Below, in pieces: positions 46,880-56,144 of a DNA stretch of 64,000 nucleotides. Position numbers and translations under genes: made by a program. Origin of the DNA: Sphaerisporangium sp040683095 (GTDB taxonomy: Bacteria > Actinomycetota > Actinomycetes > Streptosporangiales > Streptosporangiaceae); assembly GCF_040683095.1 (NCBI RefSeq), contig NZ_JBFBCI010000021.1, forward strand, positions 1 through 64,000. The letters are read 5' to 3'. The notes beneath the pieces are model-generated. The model had not been told where the DNA came from. It made no database searches and saw nothing but the letters and a program-made list of their open reading frames with translations. The stretch's first letter is position 1. Each line of letters opens with the position of its first letter.

Positions 46880-48100
46880 TCAGTGGTCTTCGCGACCGGA
46901 GAGGTCGGCGTCGAGGTCGCGGGTCAGCCGGATGGTGATGAACTCGTTGTTGTCCGGCTTGCCCGGAGTGCGGCCGGCGGAGAACGGGAAGTTGTTGTCG
47001 TTCAGCAGGCCGAGGGTGCGGTCGTCGAGGATCACGATGTCCTCGATCGTCTGGAACGGGAAGCGGAAGGTCGGGCCGAAGCCGCCGAGGCCGCGCGGGT
47101 TGGCGAGGTCGAGCAGGTCGGCGACCTGCGTCTTGTCGACCTTGCCGTCCTTGTCGCGGTCGCGGAAGTCGACCATGAAGACCTTCTTGAACTTGGCGGC
47201 GTCGCCCTGCCCGTTGTCCCGCTCGATGACCAGGAAGCGGTTGCGGTCGACCGTGATGAAGTCGCCGATGGCGTTCGCCGGGTCCTCGAGCTGGTACATC
47301 CAGCGCTTGCCGGTGTAGGCGCGCTTGCGGACGTCGAACTCGTTGATGCGCAGCGTGCCCGCGGGGTCGCCGGCGACGGTGCCCTCCAGCATCGGGTACA
47401 GGGTGCGGCCGTCGGCGGAGCGCGCCATGCCCTCGAAGCCCTTGCTGCCGCCCAGGTTCGGCTGGCCGCCGTTCAGGTACGGGTTCTCCGGGGCCTTGAC
47501 GCCGGGCAGCGAGATCGGGGCCTCCAGCAGCACGCCCTTGGACGAGAAGTGCAGCAGGAACGGGCCGAACTCGTCGCCGATCCAGTACGTGCCGTCGTCG
47601 GCGCCGACGATCGACTCGACGTCGAAGTCGGAGCCGGTGAGCTTGCGGTCCGCGCGGGTGAGCGCGAAGGGGACGCGGCCGTTGGGGTCGGTCAGGTTGA
47701 CGCCGCCGACCACGCGGACCTTGCCGGTGCGGAATTCCGGCGCGAGTTGGTGGATGCGCAGCAGGAAGTCACCGCTGTTGGCCTTGTTGCCGTAGCCGTT
47801 GTCGGACAGCACGTCGAAGGTGCCGTCCTTGCGGCGCAGCACGCCGCTGAAGCCCTGGACGGGCTGGCCGGGAAGGGGCAGGGTGATGCCGTTGATCGGG
47901 GCGGTGCCGATCTTGGAACCCGAGGGCTCGCTTCCGGGCACGTAGGTCTCGGCGGGGAGGGAGGCGAAGCCGGTCAGCGTCGCGCGGCCGAACGTGTCGC
48001 CGCCGTGACCGCGGCCGTCGTTCCCGTGGTCGGCGAAGGCAGGAGCGGACATGCTCAGCGCCATCGCGACGGCGCCCAGCCCGATCATGGTTTTTCTCAT
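46880..48100 (-). CDS. Secreted esterase-like protein of the phytase-like family
   Basis: 406 residues from ATG 48100 (MRKTMIGLGAVAMALSMSAP), a clear Sec signal peptide. The family marks are LPGQPVQGFSGVLRRKDGTF, VLSDNGYGNKANSGDFLLRI, GTYWIGDEFGPFLLHFSSKG, GFEGMARSADGRTLYPMLEG and TIEDIVILDDRTLGLLNDNN. This beta-propeller group (esterase-like activity of phytase) is secreted by many actinomycetes, and its substrate is not established. The upstream 28 codons of the open frame lie before the signal peptide and were dropped. Confidence 0.88.
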   Translation of the reverse strand: MRKTMIGLGAVAMALSMSAPAFADHGNDGRGHGGDTFGRATLTGFASLPAETYVPGSEPSGSKIGTAPINGITLPLPGQPVQGFSGVLRRKDGTFDVLSDNGYGNKANSGDFLLRIHQLAPEFRTGKVRVVGGVNLTDPNGRVPFALTRADRKLTGSDFDVESIVGADDGTYWIGDEFGPFLLHFSSKGVLLEAPISLPGVKAPENPYLNGGQPNLGGSKGFEGMARSADGRTLYPMLEGTVAGDPAGTLRINEFDVRKRAYTGKRWMYQLEDPANAIGDFITVDRNRFLVIERDNGQGDAAKFKKVFMVDFRDRDKDGKVDKTQVADLLDLANPRGLGGFGPTFRFPFQTIEDIVILDDRTLGLLNDNNFPFSAGRTPGKPDNNEFITIRLTRDLDADLSGREDH

Positions 48101-48358
48101 GGCCGACACGCTAGAGACGCCTGGTGACGGCGAGCACAACACAGGATGGCCCCGTGGTGCCGCGTCGAGATCGGAAAGCCACATTGACGGAAAGATCGGA
48201 CATGCGGGATTTCTCTACCGCCGATCTCCCAAAACCATAGCGCGACCAGCACCTTTGCCAAACAGCCAATGTACGTGACACGACCCTTCGACTACTATTC
48301 GTAATCAACTGCATGCTATAAGTAGTGGAGCGATGCGTTGACGGAGACACGAACGGCG

Positions 48359-48745
48359 ATGACGGCGGTCCTCCGCGCCTTCCCGGCCGTGGCCACCGCC
48401 CTGCTGCTCGTCCTCGGCATCGTCCCCCTCGGCCACCCCCCCTTCCCGACGCCCCAGGCCGTCGCGTCCGCGTTCGCCGCGGGGCAACCTGAGGCGGCCC
48501 CCGTACCGGCCCCCGCGCCCATTCCCGAGGACAACCACGACGGGTGCCCGAAGCCCTGGGAACAGCCCTGCTCGGCCGGTTGCTTCAAGCCTCCCCCGCC
48601 GCCGTCACGCAACGGCGGACCCCCACCGCAGAGATCGAGGCCCGCCGAGGAGACGGCGCGTCTGGCGGGGATGTCCGGAGCGGGCGCCTCCGCCCTGCGG
48701 TGGGCGCGGCCGACAGGGCCGCGGCTGCCCGTCTTCCGCTGCTGA
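48359..48745 (+). CDS. Hypothetical secreted or membrane-anchored protein
   Basis: About 128 residues from ATG 48359 (MTAVLRAFPAVATALLLVLG), with a TTG 21 bases earlier as another option. A hydrophobic N-terminal helix (signal or anchor) is followed by a Pro/Ala-rich stretch (AAPVPAPAPIP), two cysteines (GCPKPWEQPCSAGC) and a polyproline segment. No catalytic motif. A TATAAG box lies at about 48317. It may be an exported structural peptide, or a chance frame in a leader to the downstream carbonic anhydrase. Confidence 0.45.
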   Translation: MTAVLRAFPAVATALLLVLGIVPLGHPPFPTPQAVASAFAAGQPEAAPVPAPAPIPEDNHDGCPKPWEQPCSAGCFKPPPPPSRNGGPPPQRSRPAEETARLAGMSGAGASALRWARPTGPRLPVFRC

Positions 48746-48865
48746 TCAGAGGGATCTCCCGCGCCGTGACGCGGGGATCGGACACGCCCGAAGGCGGTCC
48801 GATCGGTCATCCATCCCCCGTCTCGATCAACGGGGGCCCGATCATCAGCACGAAGGAGTCCTTCC

Positions 48866-49450
48866 ATGCAGTCGTTGATCGACCATGCCCGCACGTTCCA
48901 CCAGAAGGTCAGCGGAGGGCGAGAACAGGCGGCGACCCTCGAAGAAGGCATCTCGCCGCAGGCGATGTTCATCACCTGCTCCGACGCGCAGGTAATCCCG
49001 TCCCTGATCACCGGGGCGCGGCCCGGCGAGCTGTTCGAGCTGCGCACGGCGGGGAACATCATCCCGCCCTACCGGCTCGGCCGCCTCACGGCCGAGGCCG
49101 CCACCATCGAGTACGCCGTCAACATCCTCGGCGTGCAGGACCTGATCGTCTGCGGTCACACCCGCTGCGGCGCCGTCCAGGGCAGGGTCCGCTCGTGGAC
49201 GCTGCGCTCGGCGCCCACCACCCGCTGGTGGCTGCTGCAGACGCACCGCTGGCGCGAGGCGCGCCTCGACGCGAGCGAGGAGCCCGGCCGGGCCCACCTC
49301 ATCGCGCAGCTCGACAAGCTCCACCGCTACCCGCGGGTGGCGCGGCGCGTCGCGAGCGGGCGTCTGCGCCTGCACGGCTGGTTCTACGAGGTGGACACCG
49401 GCGTCGTGTCCAACTACCGCCGTGACACGGGGGTGTTCACGCCCTTGTAG
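48866..49450 (+). CDS. Beta-class carbonic anhydrase with altered catalytic dyad
   Basis: 194 residues from ATG 48866, preceded by AAGGAG. Zinc ligands Cys38, His98 and Cys101 are present (MFITCSDAQVIPS; DLIVCGHTRCGAVQG), as is Asp40. The Arg that normally pairs with this Asp (CSDSR/CSDAR) is Gln42 here. ELRTAGNIIPPYRLG and EAATIEYAVNILGV are conserved. The enzyme would interconvert CO2 and bicarbonate, but loss of the Asp-Arg dyad may lower activity or keep the Asp on the zinc. The region after residue 105 diverges from housekeeping members. Confidence 0.85.
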   Translation: MQSLIDHARTFHQKVSGGREQAATLEEGISPQAMFITCSDAQVIPSLITGARPGELFELRTAGNIIPPYRLGRLTAEAATIEYAVNILGVQDLIVCGHTRCGAVQGRVRSWTLRSAPTTRWWLLQTHRWREARLDASEEPGRAHLIAQLDKLHRYPRVARRVASGRLRLHGWFYEVDTGVVSNYRRDTGVFTPL

Positions 49451-49551
49451 GGGGTCGGGGCACCCCGCCAGGACAGGCCGTGCCGTGCCGTGGGAGGCGG
49501 TGCGGCACGGCCGTTCCGTCCGGTTTCCTCCAGCGGCGCGGCTTTCCGGTC

Positions 49552-49580
49552 TCGACAAGCGGCGCGCCGGTTCCTACACT
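49552..49580 (+). promoter_or_regulatory. Predicted leaderless promoter of the ArsR-CDF operon
   Basis: TCGACA (49552-49557), a 17-base spacer and TACACT (49575-49580) resemble sigma-70 boxes. The ATG lies seven bases after the -10 box, so transcription would begin at or next to the start codon. TTCAATATATGAA, an AT-rich inverted repeat at 49580-49592 overlapping the start codon, is a candidate ArsR operator. Confidence 0.5.
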
Positions 49581-49587
49581 TCAATAT

Positions 49588-49992
49588 ATGAAAGATCGTT
49601 CAACCGTCGTAGTGGTGGACCCCGACGCCTGCACGACGCCCGTCGTCGACGCCGAACGCGTCTCGTCCGTCCGCCAGGCCCTCCCCTCCGAGGAGACGGT
49701 GCAGGACCTGGCCCAGGTGTTCGGTCTGCTCGCCGACCCCGGCCGGCTGCGCATGATGGCCGCCCTTCTGGAGGGCGGCGAGATGTGCGTGTGCGACCTC
49801 GCCGCGGCCACCGGCCAGAGCATGTCCGGCGCCTCGCACGCGCTGCGGCTGCTGCGCATGCGCCGCGTGGTCAAGGTGCGCAGGTCGGGACGCATGGCGT
49901 ACTACCAGCTCGCCGACTCCCACGTGCGCATGCTGTTCGACCTGGCGATCACCCATGCGCGGCACACGGAGGGGGAGCCCGGCGATGGCTGA
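49588..49992 (+). CDS. ArsR/SmtB-family metal-sensing repressor
   Basis: 134 residues from ATG 49588. The winged helix runs VQDLAQVFGLLADPGRLRMM, then EGGEMCVCDLAAATGQSMSG and ASHALRLLRMRRVVKVRRSG. CVCDLA is the cysteine metal site on helix alpha-3 found in metal sensors such as ArsR and CadC. An acidic N-terminal tail and the C-terminal HVRMLFDLAITHARH offer further ligands. It overlaps the efflux gene by eight bases, so it most likely represses that gene until zinc, cobalt or cadmium binds. Confidence 0.88.
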   Translation: MKDRSTVVVVDPDACTTPVVDAERVSSVRQALPSEETVQDLAQVFGLLADPGRLRMMAALLEGGEMCVCDLAAATGQSMSGASHALRLLRMRRVVKVRRSGRMAYYQLADSHVRMLFDLAITHARHTEGEPGDG

Positions 49993-51019
49993 CAGGGCCG
50001 CCCGCCGGCGCACCACGGAACCCGCGGCGGCCCAGGGGCACGGGCACGGCGGGCACGGGCATGGGCACGGTCACGGGTTCGGCGCCGACACCGACCGGCG
50101 TTACCTGAGCGGCGCGCTCGCGCTCATCGTCGCCTTCATGGTCGTCGAGGTGGTCATCGGCTTCGTCTCGGGCTCGCTGGCGCTGATCACCGACGCCGGC
50201 CACATGCTGACCGACGCGATCTCCATCGTGTTCGCGCTGGTCGCGATGCGCATCGCCCAGCGTCCCCCGCAGGGCGGCTTCACCTACGGGCTCAAACGCG
50301 CCGAGATCGTGTCCGCGCAGATCAACGGCATCACGCTGCTGCTACTGAGCGCCTATTTCGTGTACGAGGGCATCGTCAGGCTCGTCGCGCCGCCGCGCGT
50401 CGAGGGCGCGTACGTCGTCTTCACGGGCCTGGCCGGCATCGCCGTGAACGTGGCCGCGACGCTGCTGCTGAGCCGGGCGAACCGCTCCAGCCTCAACGTC
50501 GAGGGCGCCTTCCAGCACATCCTCAACGACCTGTACGCGTTCATCGCCACCACCGTCGCGGGCCTGGTGATCTGGACGACCGGCTGGGCGCGGGCCGACG
50601 CCGTCGCCGCCCTGGTGGTCGCCGCGCTGATGCTGAAGGCGGGCTGGGGGCTGGTGCGCGAGTCGGGACGGGTCTTCATGGAGGCCGCTCCGGCGGGGAT
50701 GAACCCGGCCGAGATCGGCAGGAAGGCGGCGGCGCTGGAGCACGTCGTGGAGGTCCACGACCTGCACATCTGGGAGGTCACCTCCGGCTACGCCGCGCTG
50801 TCGGCGCACATCCTGGTCGAGCCGGGGGCCGACTGCCACGGCGTGCGGGTGGCCGCCGAGCGGCTGGTCCACGACCAGTACGGCATCGGCCACACGACGC
50901 TCCAGGTGGACCACGCGACGCCCGAACTGCTCACCATCGGCCGCGACCGCGCGCACTGCGCCGACCCCCACGGGCCCACGCACCACGGCGGCTTCACCAC
51001 GCCGGCGGACGGCACCTGA
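49985..51019 (+). CDS. CDF-family heavy-metal cation efflux protein (CzcD/ZitB type)
   Basis: 344 residues from ATG 49985. The N-terminus has a His-rich tail (GHGHGGHGHGHGHGFG), followed by six membrane helices. The transport site is in TM2 (LITDAGHMLTDAISIV) and TM5 (AFQHILNDLYAFIATT), both with the HxxxD pattern of CDF zinc exporters. The cytoplasmic C-terminal domain has VVEVHDLHIWEVTSGYAALS and a final His-rich tail. It exports Zn2+ or related cations in exchange for protons. Start overlaps the stop of the ArsR gene; a hairpin follows. Confidence 0.94.
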   Translation: MADRAARRRTTEPAAAQGHGHGGHGHGHGHGFGADTDRRYLSGALALIVAFMVVEVVIGFVSGSLALITDAGHMLTDAISIVFALVAMRIAQRPPQGGFTYGLKRAEIVSAQINGITLLLLSAYFVYEGIVRLVAPPRVEGAYVVFTGLAGIAVNVAATLLLSRANRSSLNVEGAFQHILNDLYAFIATTVAGLVIWTTGWARADAVAALVVAALMLKAGWGLVRESGRVFMEAAPAGMNPAEIGRKAAALEHVVEVHDLHIWEVTSGYAALSAHILVEPGADCHGVRVAAERLVHDQYGIGHTTLQVDHATPELLTIGRDRAHCADPHGPTHHGGFTTPADGT

Positions 51020-51043
51020 CGTACTGCGTGACCGTCAGCGGAA

Positions 51044-51068
51044 ATGGCGGGTGGAACCGACCCGCCAT
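51044..51068 (+). terminator. Hairpin downstream of the CDF gene
   Basis: ATGGCGGGT and ACCCGCCAT form a perfect nine-pair stem with a seven-base loop 25 bases after the CDF stop codon. No T-run follows on the plus strand. Confidence 0.6.
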
Positions 51069-51175
51069 GTTGGCGGATTTCTCCTTCCACGATGAAAATA
51101 GTGGACATTTACTATTAATTTCCGTCAAGCTTATGCGGGTCCAGTGCGGCGTACCCCGGCGAGGAAAGGCGGACC

Positions 51176-52081
51176 ATGACCGACGCACGCCACCCGTTAG
51201 AAGCGGATGAACCCGCCTTTTATCTCACGCACAGCGTTTTCAGCGACCCCGGCGACCTGACCAGGCTGGACGGAATCCCCACCGCGCCCGCCGAACTGGC
51301 GCGGCTGGTCCGCGACCTTCTCGTGAACCGGGAAGAATGCCCGCTTTTCGGCTTCACGCTGCCGGAACACCGCAAGAACGAGGCCGAGACGCGCTACGTC
51401 TCCGCGATCCTGCGGATCGTCACCGAAATGGACGACCGGCCGCTCACGGTCGCCCGCGCGCCCGGAAAACGGTTCGCCGGAACGTGCCGCGACTTCGCGC
51501 TCGTCCTGTGCTCCCTGCTGCGCAGCACCGGCACGCCCGCGCGCATCCGCTGCGGATTCGCGACGTATTTCATCCCCGGGCGCAACGAGGACCACTGGGT
51601 CACCGAATACTGGGATCGCGACAAGGGCTGGACGCTGATCGACGCCCAGCTCCCCACGCCGCGGATCATGGAGGAGTTCAAGATCTCCTTCGACCCGATG
51701 GACGTGCCGCGCGACCGCTTCCTGGTCGCGGGCGACGCCTGGCGGGCCTGCCGCCAGGAGGGAGCCGACCCCGCGACGTTCGGCGTGTCGCTCATCGACG
51801 TGAGCGGTCTCGACTTCGTCCAGGGCAACGTCGTGCGCGACCTGGCGGCGCTGAACAAGGTCGAGGTCCTGCCCTGGGACGGCTGGAACCTGTCCGAGCG
51901 GGTCCACCTCGACGAGACCGACGCCCGGCTACTCGACGACGTGGCCGAGGCCGAGAGCCGTGGCGGGCCGTTCTCGCGCCTGCGGCACCTGTTCCTCGGC
52001 AACCCGGGCCTGCGCACGCCACGGACGATCACCTCCTACACCACCTACTCGGGCATCCGGACCGTCGACATCGGCGTGTGA
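51176..52081 (+). CDS. Transglutaminase-like protein
   Basis: 301 residues. The Cys-His-Asp set of the transglutaminase-like (papain-type) superfamily is visible: Cys104 in RFAGTCRDFALVLCSLLRST, His140 in RNEDHWVTEYWD and Asp156 in GWTLIDAQLPTP. The core resembles bacterial proteins that cleave or rearrange peptide bonds. The C-terminal third is unique. No signal peptide, so it acts inside the cell. The 157 bases before it include an AT-rich promoter-like stretch. Confidence 0.85.
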   Translation: MTDARHPLEADEPAFYLTHSVFSDPGDLTRLDGIPTAPAELARLVRDLLVNREECPLFGFTLPEHRKNEAETRYVSAILRIVTEMDDRPLTVARAPGKRFAGTCRDFALVLCSLLRSTGTPARIRCGFATYFIPGRNEDHWVTEYWDRDKGWTLIDAQLPTPRIMEEFKISFDPMDVPRDRFLVAGDAWRACRQEGADPATFGVSLIDVSGLDFVQGNVVRDLAALNKVEVLPWDGWNLSERVHLDETDARLLDDVAEAESRGGPFSRLRHLFLGNPGLRTPRTITSYTTYSGIRTVDIGV

Positions 52082-52171
52082 ACCGGGAGGCGCCGCCTCA
52101 CCCGCGCAGGCGCGCGTTCCAGGGATGATCGCCGCAGTAGGCCAGGGCCGCAGGACGCTCGGCGGGTCGTC

Positions 52172-55100
52172 TCAGGCAGAGTCGGGGCCGGCCTCGATGT
52201 CGCCCTCCACCTTGAGGTAGACCTCCTGGAGGTCGCGCAGGACGTCCGGATCGGGGTGCTCCCACATGCCCCGCGACGCCGCCTCCAGCAGCCGTTCGGC
52301 GATGCCGTGCAGGGCCCACGGGTTGGACTCGGCGAGGAAACGCCGGTTCTCCGGGTCCAGCACGTACGTCGCCGCGAGCTTGTCGTACATCCAGTCGGCG
52401 ACCACGCCCGTCGTCGCGTCGTACCCGAACAGGTAGTCGACCGTGGCCGCGAGCTCGAACGCCCCCTTGTACCCGTGCCGCCGCATCGCCGCCACCCAGC
52501 GCGGGTTGACCACGCGGGCGCGGAACACCCGGGAGGTCTCCTCCGAGAGGGTGCGGGTGCGCACGGCGTCCGGGCGGGTGCTGTCGCCGACGTACGCGGC
52601 CGGCGCGCGGCCGGTCAGCGCGCGGACGGTGGCGATCATGCCGCCGTGGTACTGGAAGTAGTCGTCGGAGTCGGCGATGTCGTGCTCGCGCGTGTCGACG
52701 TTCTTGGCCGCCACCGCGATGCGCCGGTAGGCCGCCTCCATGTCCCCGCGCGCCGGCACGCCGTCCATGTCCCTGCCGTACGCGAACCCGCCCCACAGGG
52801 CGTACACCTCGGCCAGGTCGGCGTCGTCGCGCCAGTTGCGGCTGTCGATCAGCGGCAGCAGCCCCGCGCCGTACGCGCCCGGGCGCGAGCCGAAGACGCG
52901 GGTGGTGGCCCGCCGCTCGTCCCCGTGATCCCGCGTGTCGGCGAGGACGTGCGCGCGGACGTAGTTCTCGTCCTCCGGCTCGTCCAGGGACGCGACCAGG
53001 CGGACGGCGTCGTCCAGCATCACCACGACATGCGGGAACGCGTCGCGGAAGAACCCGCTGATGCGGACGGTGACGTCCACCCGGGGGCGGCCCAGCTCGG
53101 CCGGGCTCATCGGTTCCAGTCCGGTCACCCGCCGCGACGCCTCGTCCCACACCGGGCGGACGCCGAGCAGCGCCAGCACCTCGGCCACGTCGTCGCCCGC
53201 CGTGCGCATGGCGCTGGTGCCCCAGATCGACAGGCCGACCGAACGGGGCCACTCACCGGTGTCGGCGCGGTAGCGGGCGAGCAGCGAGTCGGCCATGGCC
53301 TGCCCCGTCTCCCAGGCGAGCCGGCTCGGCACCGCCTTCGGGTCCACCGAGTAGAAGTTCCGCCCGGTCGGCAGCACGTTGATCAGCCCGCGCAGCGGCG
53401 ACCCGCTGGGCCCCGCCGGCACGTACCCCCCGTCCAGGGCGTGCAGCACGGCGTCGATCTCGTCGGACGTCCGCGCCAGCCGGGGCACGACCTCCGTCGC
53501 CGCGAACTCCAGAACCCGCACCACCTGGCCCGCGTCCCCGGCCGAGCCGTCCAGGACGGCCGCGCACACCTCGGCCGCCGCGCCCGGATCCCAGGCGCGC
53601 TCCTCCATGCCCTCGACCAGGGCCTCCGCCAGCGCCTCGGCCTCGTCCACGCCCGCGCGGCCGGCGGTGCCGTCCTCGGACAGGCCGAGCGCCTCCCGCA
53701 GGCCGGGAAGCGCGACGTTGCCCGCCCACATCTGCCGGGCGCGCAGCATGGCCAGCACGAGATCCACCCGGACGCGGCCCTGCGGCGCCTCGCCGAGGAC
53801 GTGCAGCCCGTCGCGGATCTGCACGTCCTTCACCTCGCACAGCCAGCCGTCGACGTGCAGCAGGAAGTCGTCGAACTCCGCGTCGTGCGGACGGTCGGCC
53901 ACCCCGAGGTCGTGGTCCAGCCGCGCGGCCTGGATCAGCGTCCAGATCTGGGCGCGGATCGCGGGCAGCTTCGCCGGATCCATCGCCGCGATCGAGGCGT
54001 GCTCGTCCAGGAGCTGCTCCAGCCGCGCCATGTCGCCGTAGCTGTCCGCGCGGGCCATCGGAGGCACGAGGTGGTCGACCAGGGTGGCGTGCGCGCGCCG
54101 CTTGGCCTGCGTTCCCTCGCCCGGGTCGTTGACCAGGAACGGGTAGACGAGCGGCAGGTCGCCGAGCGCCGCGTCCGTGCCGCAGGACGCCGACATCCCC
54201 GCCGACTTGCCCGGCAGCCACTCCAGGTTGCCGTGCTTGCCGACGTGGACGACCGCGTGCGCGCCGAAGCCGTCCGCCAGCCAGCGGTACGCGGCCAGGT
54301 AGTGGTGGCTCGGCGGCAGGTCGGGGTCGTGGTAGATCGCGATCGGGTTCTCGCCGAACCCGCGCGGCGGCTGCACCATGACCACGAGGTTCCCGGCGCG
54401 CAGCGCGGCCAGCACGATCTCGCCGTCCGGGTCGCGGGAGCGGTCGACGAACAACTCGCCCGGCGGCGGGCCCCAGTGGCGCTCCATGCCTTCCCGCAGG
54501 TCCCCGGGCAGGGTGGCGTACCACTCGCGGTAGCGGGCGGCGGAGATGCGGACCGGGTTGCCCTCCAGCTGCTCCTCGGTCAGCCAGTCCTGGTCCTGGC
54601 CACCGGCGGCGATGAGCGCGTGGATCAGCGCGTCGCCGTCCTGCGCAGCTACGCCCGGAATCTCCCCATCTGCACCTGTATCACCGATGTCGTACCCCCG
54701 GTCGCGCATTGCCGCCAGCAGGCGCACCACGCTCGCGGGCGTGTCGAGGCCCACGGCGTTGCCGATGCGGGCGTGCTTGGTGGGATACGCCGACAGCATC
54801 ACGGCGATCCGCCGGTCGGCGGGCGGCACGTGCCGCAGCGCCGCGTGCCGGACCGCGATGCCCGCGACCCGCGCCGCGCGCTCGGGGTCCGCCACGTACA
54901 CCGGGAGCCCGTCGGCGTCGACCTCCTTGAACGAGAACGGGACCGTGATGATGCGCCCGTCGAACTCCGGGATCGCCACCTGCGAGGCCGCGTCCAGAGG
55001 AGACAGCCCGTCGTCGCTGCCCTCCCACGTCTCGCGGTCCCCCGTGAGGCACAGGCCCTGCAGGATCGGCACGTCCAGCCGTGCCAACGCGCCCACGTCC

Positions 55101-55831
55101 CACGCCTCGTCGTCGCCGCCCGCCGACGCCGTGGCGGGACGGGTGCCGCCCGCGGCCAGCACCGTGACGACCAGCGCGTCCACCTGGCCGAGCACGTCCA
55201 GGAGCGCGGGTTCGGCCGTGCGCAGCGACGCGCAGTACACCGGCAACGCCCGGCCGCCCGCGTCCTCGATGGCGTCGCACAGCACCTGGACGAACCGGGT
55301 GTTCCCCGCCACGTGGTGCGCGCGGTAGTACAACACCCCGACGACGGGCCGCACGGCCACCCCGGCCTCCACGGGCCGGGCGTCCGGACGGTCCAGGATG
55401 CCCCAGTTCGGGGTCTGCGCGGGCGGCGCGAAGCCGTGGCCGGTCAGCAGGACCGTGTCGGACAGGAAGCGGTGCAGCTCGGCCAGGTTCGCCGACCCCC
55501 CGTGGGCGAGGTACGCGTGCGCCTCGGCGCACACCCCGCCCGGGACGGTGGACAGCTCCATCAACTCGGCGTCCGGAGCCTGCTCACCACCCAGCACGAC
55601 CACCGGCAGCGGGCCCGCCAGTACGGCGTCCAGCCCTTCCTCCCAGACCCGCCGCCCGCCGAGCAGACGGACGACGACCAGCCCGGCGTCCTCCAGCAGG
55701 GCGGGAACGTCGGCGGCGGCGAGCCTCGCGGGGTTGCCCAGACGGTACGGCAGGCCGCTCGCGCGTGCGCTGAGCAGGTCGGTGTCGGAGGTCGACAGCA
55801 GCAGAACAGGGAGAACTGGCAGATCGCGCAC
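52172..55831 (-). CDS. cobN: Cobaltochelatase large subunit CobN
   Basis: 1219 residues, full length. CobN with CobS/CobT-type partners inserts cobalt into hydrogenobyrinic acid a,c-diamide in aerobic B12 synthesis. The magnesium-chelatase H-like core is present: AYPTKHARIGNAVGLDTPAS, LVVMVQPPRGFGENPIAIYH, AHAVVHVGKHGNLEWLPGKS, GLINVLPTGRNFYSVDPKAV and LSIWGTSAMRTAGDDVAEVL. GTG start with GAGGA seven bases upstream. A cobalamin riboswitch lies in its leader, so expression should fall when B12 is plentiful. The ATPase subunits are not in the window. Confidence 0.95.
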   Translation of the reverse strand: MRDLPVLPVLLLSTSDTDLLSARASGLPYRLGNPARLAAADVPALLEDAGLVVVRLLGGRRVWEEGLDAVLAGPLPVVVLGGEQAPDAELMELSTVPGGVCAEAHAYLAHGGSANLAELHRFLSDTVLLTGHGFAPPAQTPNWGILDRPDARPVEAGVAVRPVVGVLYYRAHHVAGNTRFVQVLCDAIEDAGGRALPVYCASLRTAEPALLDVLGQVDALVVTVLAAGGTRPATASAGGDDEAWDVGALARLDVPILQGLCLTGDRETWEGSDDGLSPLDAASQVAIPEFDGRIITVPFSFKEVDADGLPVYVADPERAARVAGIAVRHAALRHVPPADRRIAVMLSAYPTKHARIGNAVGLDTPASVVRLLAAMRDRGYDIGDTGADGEIPGVAAQDGDALIHALIAAGGQDQDWLTEEQLEGNPVRISAARYREWYATLPGDLREGMERHWGPPPGELFVDRSRDPDGEIVLAALRAGNLVVMVQPPRGFGENPIAIYHDPDLPPSHHYLAAYRWLADGFGAHAVVHVGKHGNLEWLPGKSAGMSASCGTDAALGDLPLVYPFLVNDPGEGTQAKRRAHATLVDHLVPPMARADSYGDMARLEQLLDEHASIAAMDPAKLPAIRAQIWTLIQAARLDHDLGVADRPHDAEFDDFLLHVDGWLCEVKDVQIRDGLHVLGEAPQGRVRVDLVLAMLRARQMWAGNVALPGLREALGLSEDGTAGRAGVDEAEALAEALVEGMEERAWDPGAAAEVCAAVLDGSAGDAGQVVRVLEFAATEVVPRLARTSDEIDAVLHALDGGYVPAGPSGSPLRGLINVLPTGRNFYSVDPKAVPSRLAWETGQAMADSLLARYRADTGEWPRSVGLSIWGTSAMRTAGDDVAEVLALLGVRPVWDEASRRVTGLEPMSPAELGRPRVDVTVRISGFFRDAFPHVVVMLDDAVRLVASLDEPEDENYVRAHVLADTRDHGDERRATTRVFGSRPGAYGAGLLPLIDSRNWRDDADLAEVYALWGGFAYGRDMDGVPARGDMEAAYRRIAVAAKNVDTREHDIADSDDYFQYHGGMIATVRALTGRAPAAYVGDSTRPDAVRTRTLSEETSRVFRARVVNPRWVAAMRRHGYKGAFELAATVDYLFGYDATTGVVADWMYDKLAATYVLDPENRRFLAESNPWALHGIAERLLEAASRGMWEHPDPDVLRDLQEVYLKVEGDIEAGPDSA

Positions 55832-55867
55832 GGCACGTCCTCACTCGGGATCCGCGCCCCGGGTAGT

Positions 55868-56035
55868 AGGTCCACACGGCCTGGAGTCTCCTGGCTCCCG
55901 GATCGACGCTCACCCCGGCCTTCCCGCCCGTTGCCGGGCCGTGGCCTGCGGTGGGGTTGACTCCCCGGTGACAGTGGCGGGACCGCGCCGGAATCACACC
56001 GGCTTCCTCCGTATTGCCGTCGCCTCTATGAGACC
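55868..56035 (-). ncRNA. Cobalamin (AdoCbl) riboswitch
   Basis: The minus-strand leader of cobN carries the conserved riboswitch core. It begins with GGAGGAAGCCGGTGTGATTC (B12 box region with GCCGGTGTG-type pairing), then CGGCGCGGTCCCGCCACTGT and the downstream GGAGCCAGGAGACTCC element near 55881-55900. Order and spacing fit the family consensus. Binding of adenosylcobalamin would lower cobN translation or elongation. It lies between divergent cobN and cobG, but only cobN is on its strand. Confidence 0.9.
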
Positions 56036-56144
56036 ACGCCCCCCGCCGGAATGCGACCCCGCCCACCCCGTCCACGCCGGGTGCGAGGAGCCGGCCCGGA
56101 GGACCGCGGCGGTTCACGACGGATGGCGGGTTACGATCCTCGAC

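Noticed and set aside
52256..55960. A 1234-codon plus-strand frame opposite cobN
   Set aside because: Mirror of CobN with a Val/Arg/His-rich composition. It would also cover the riboswitch.
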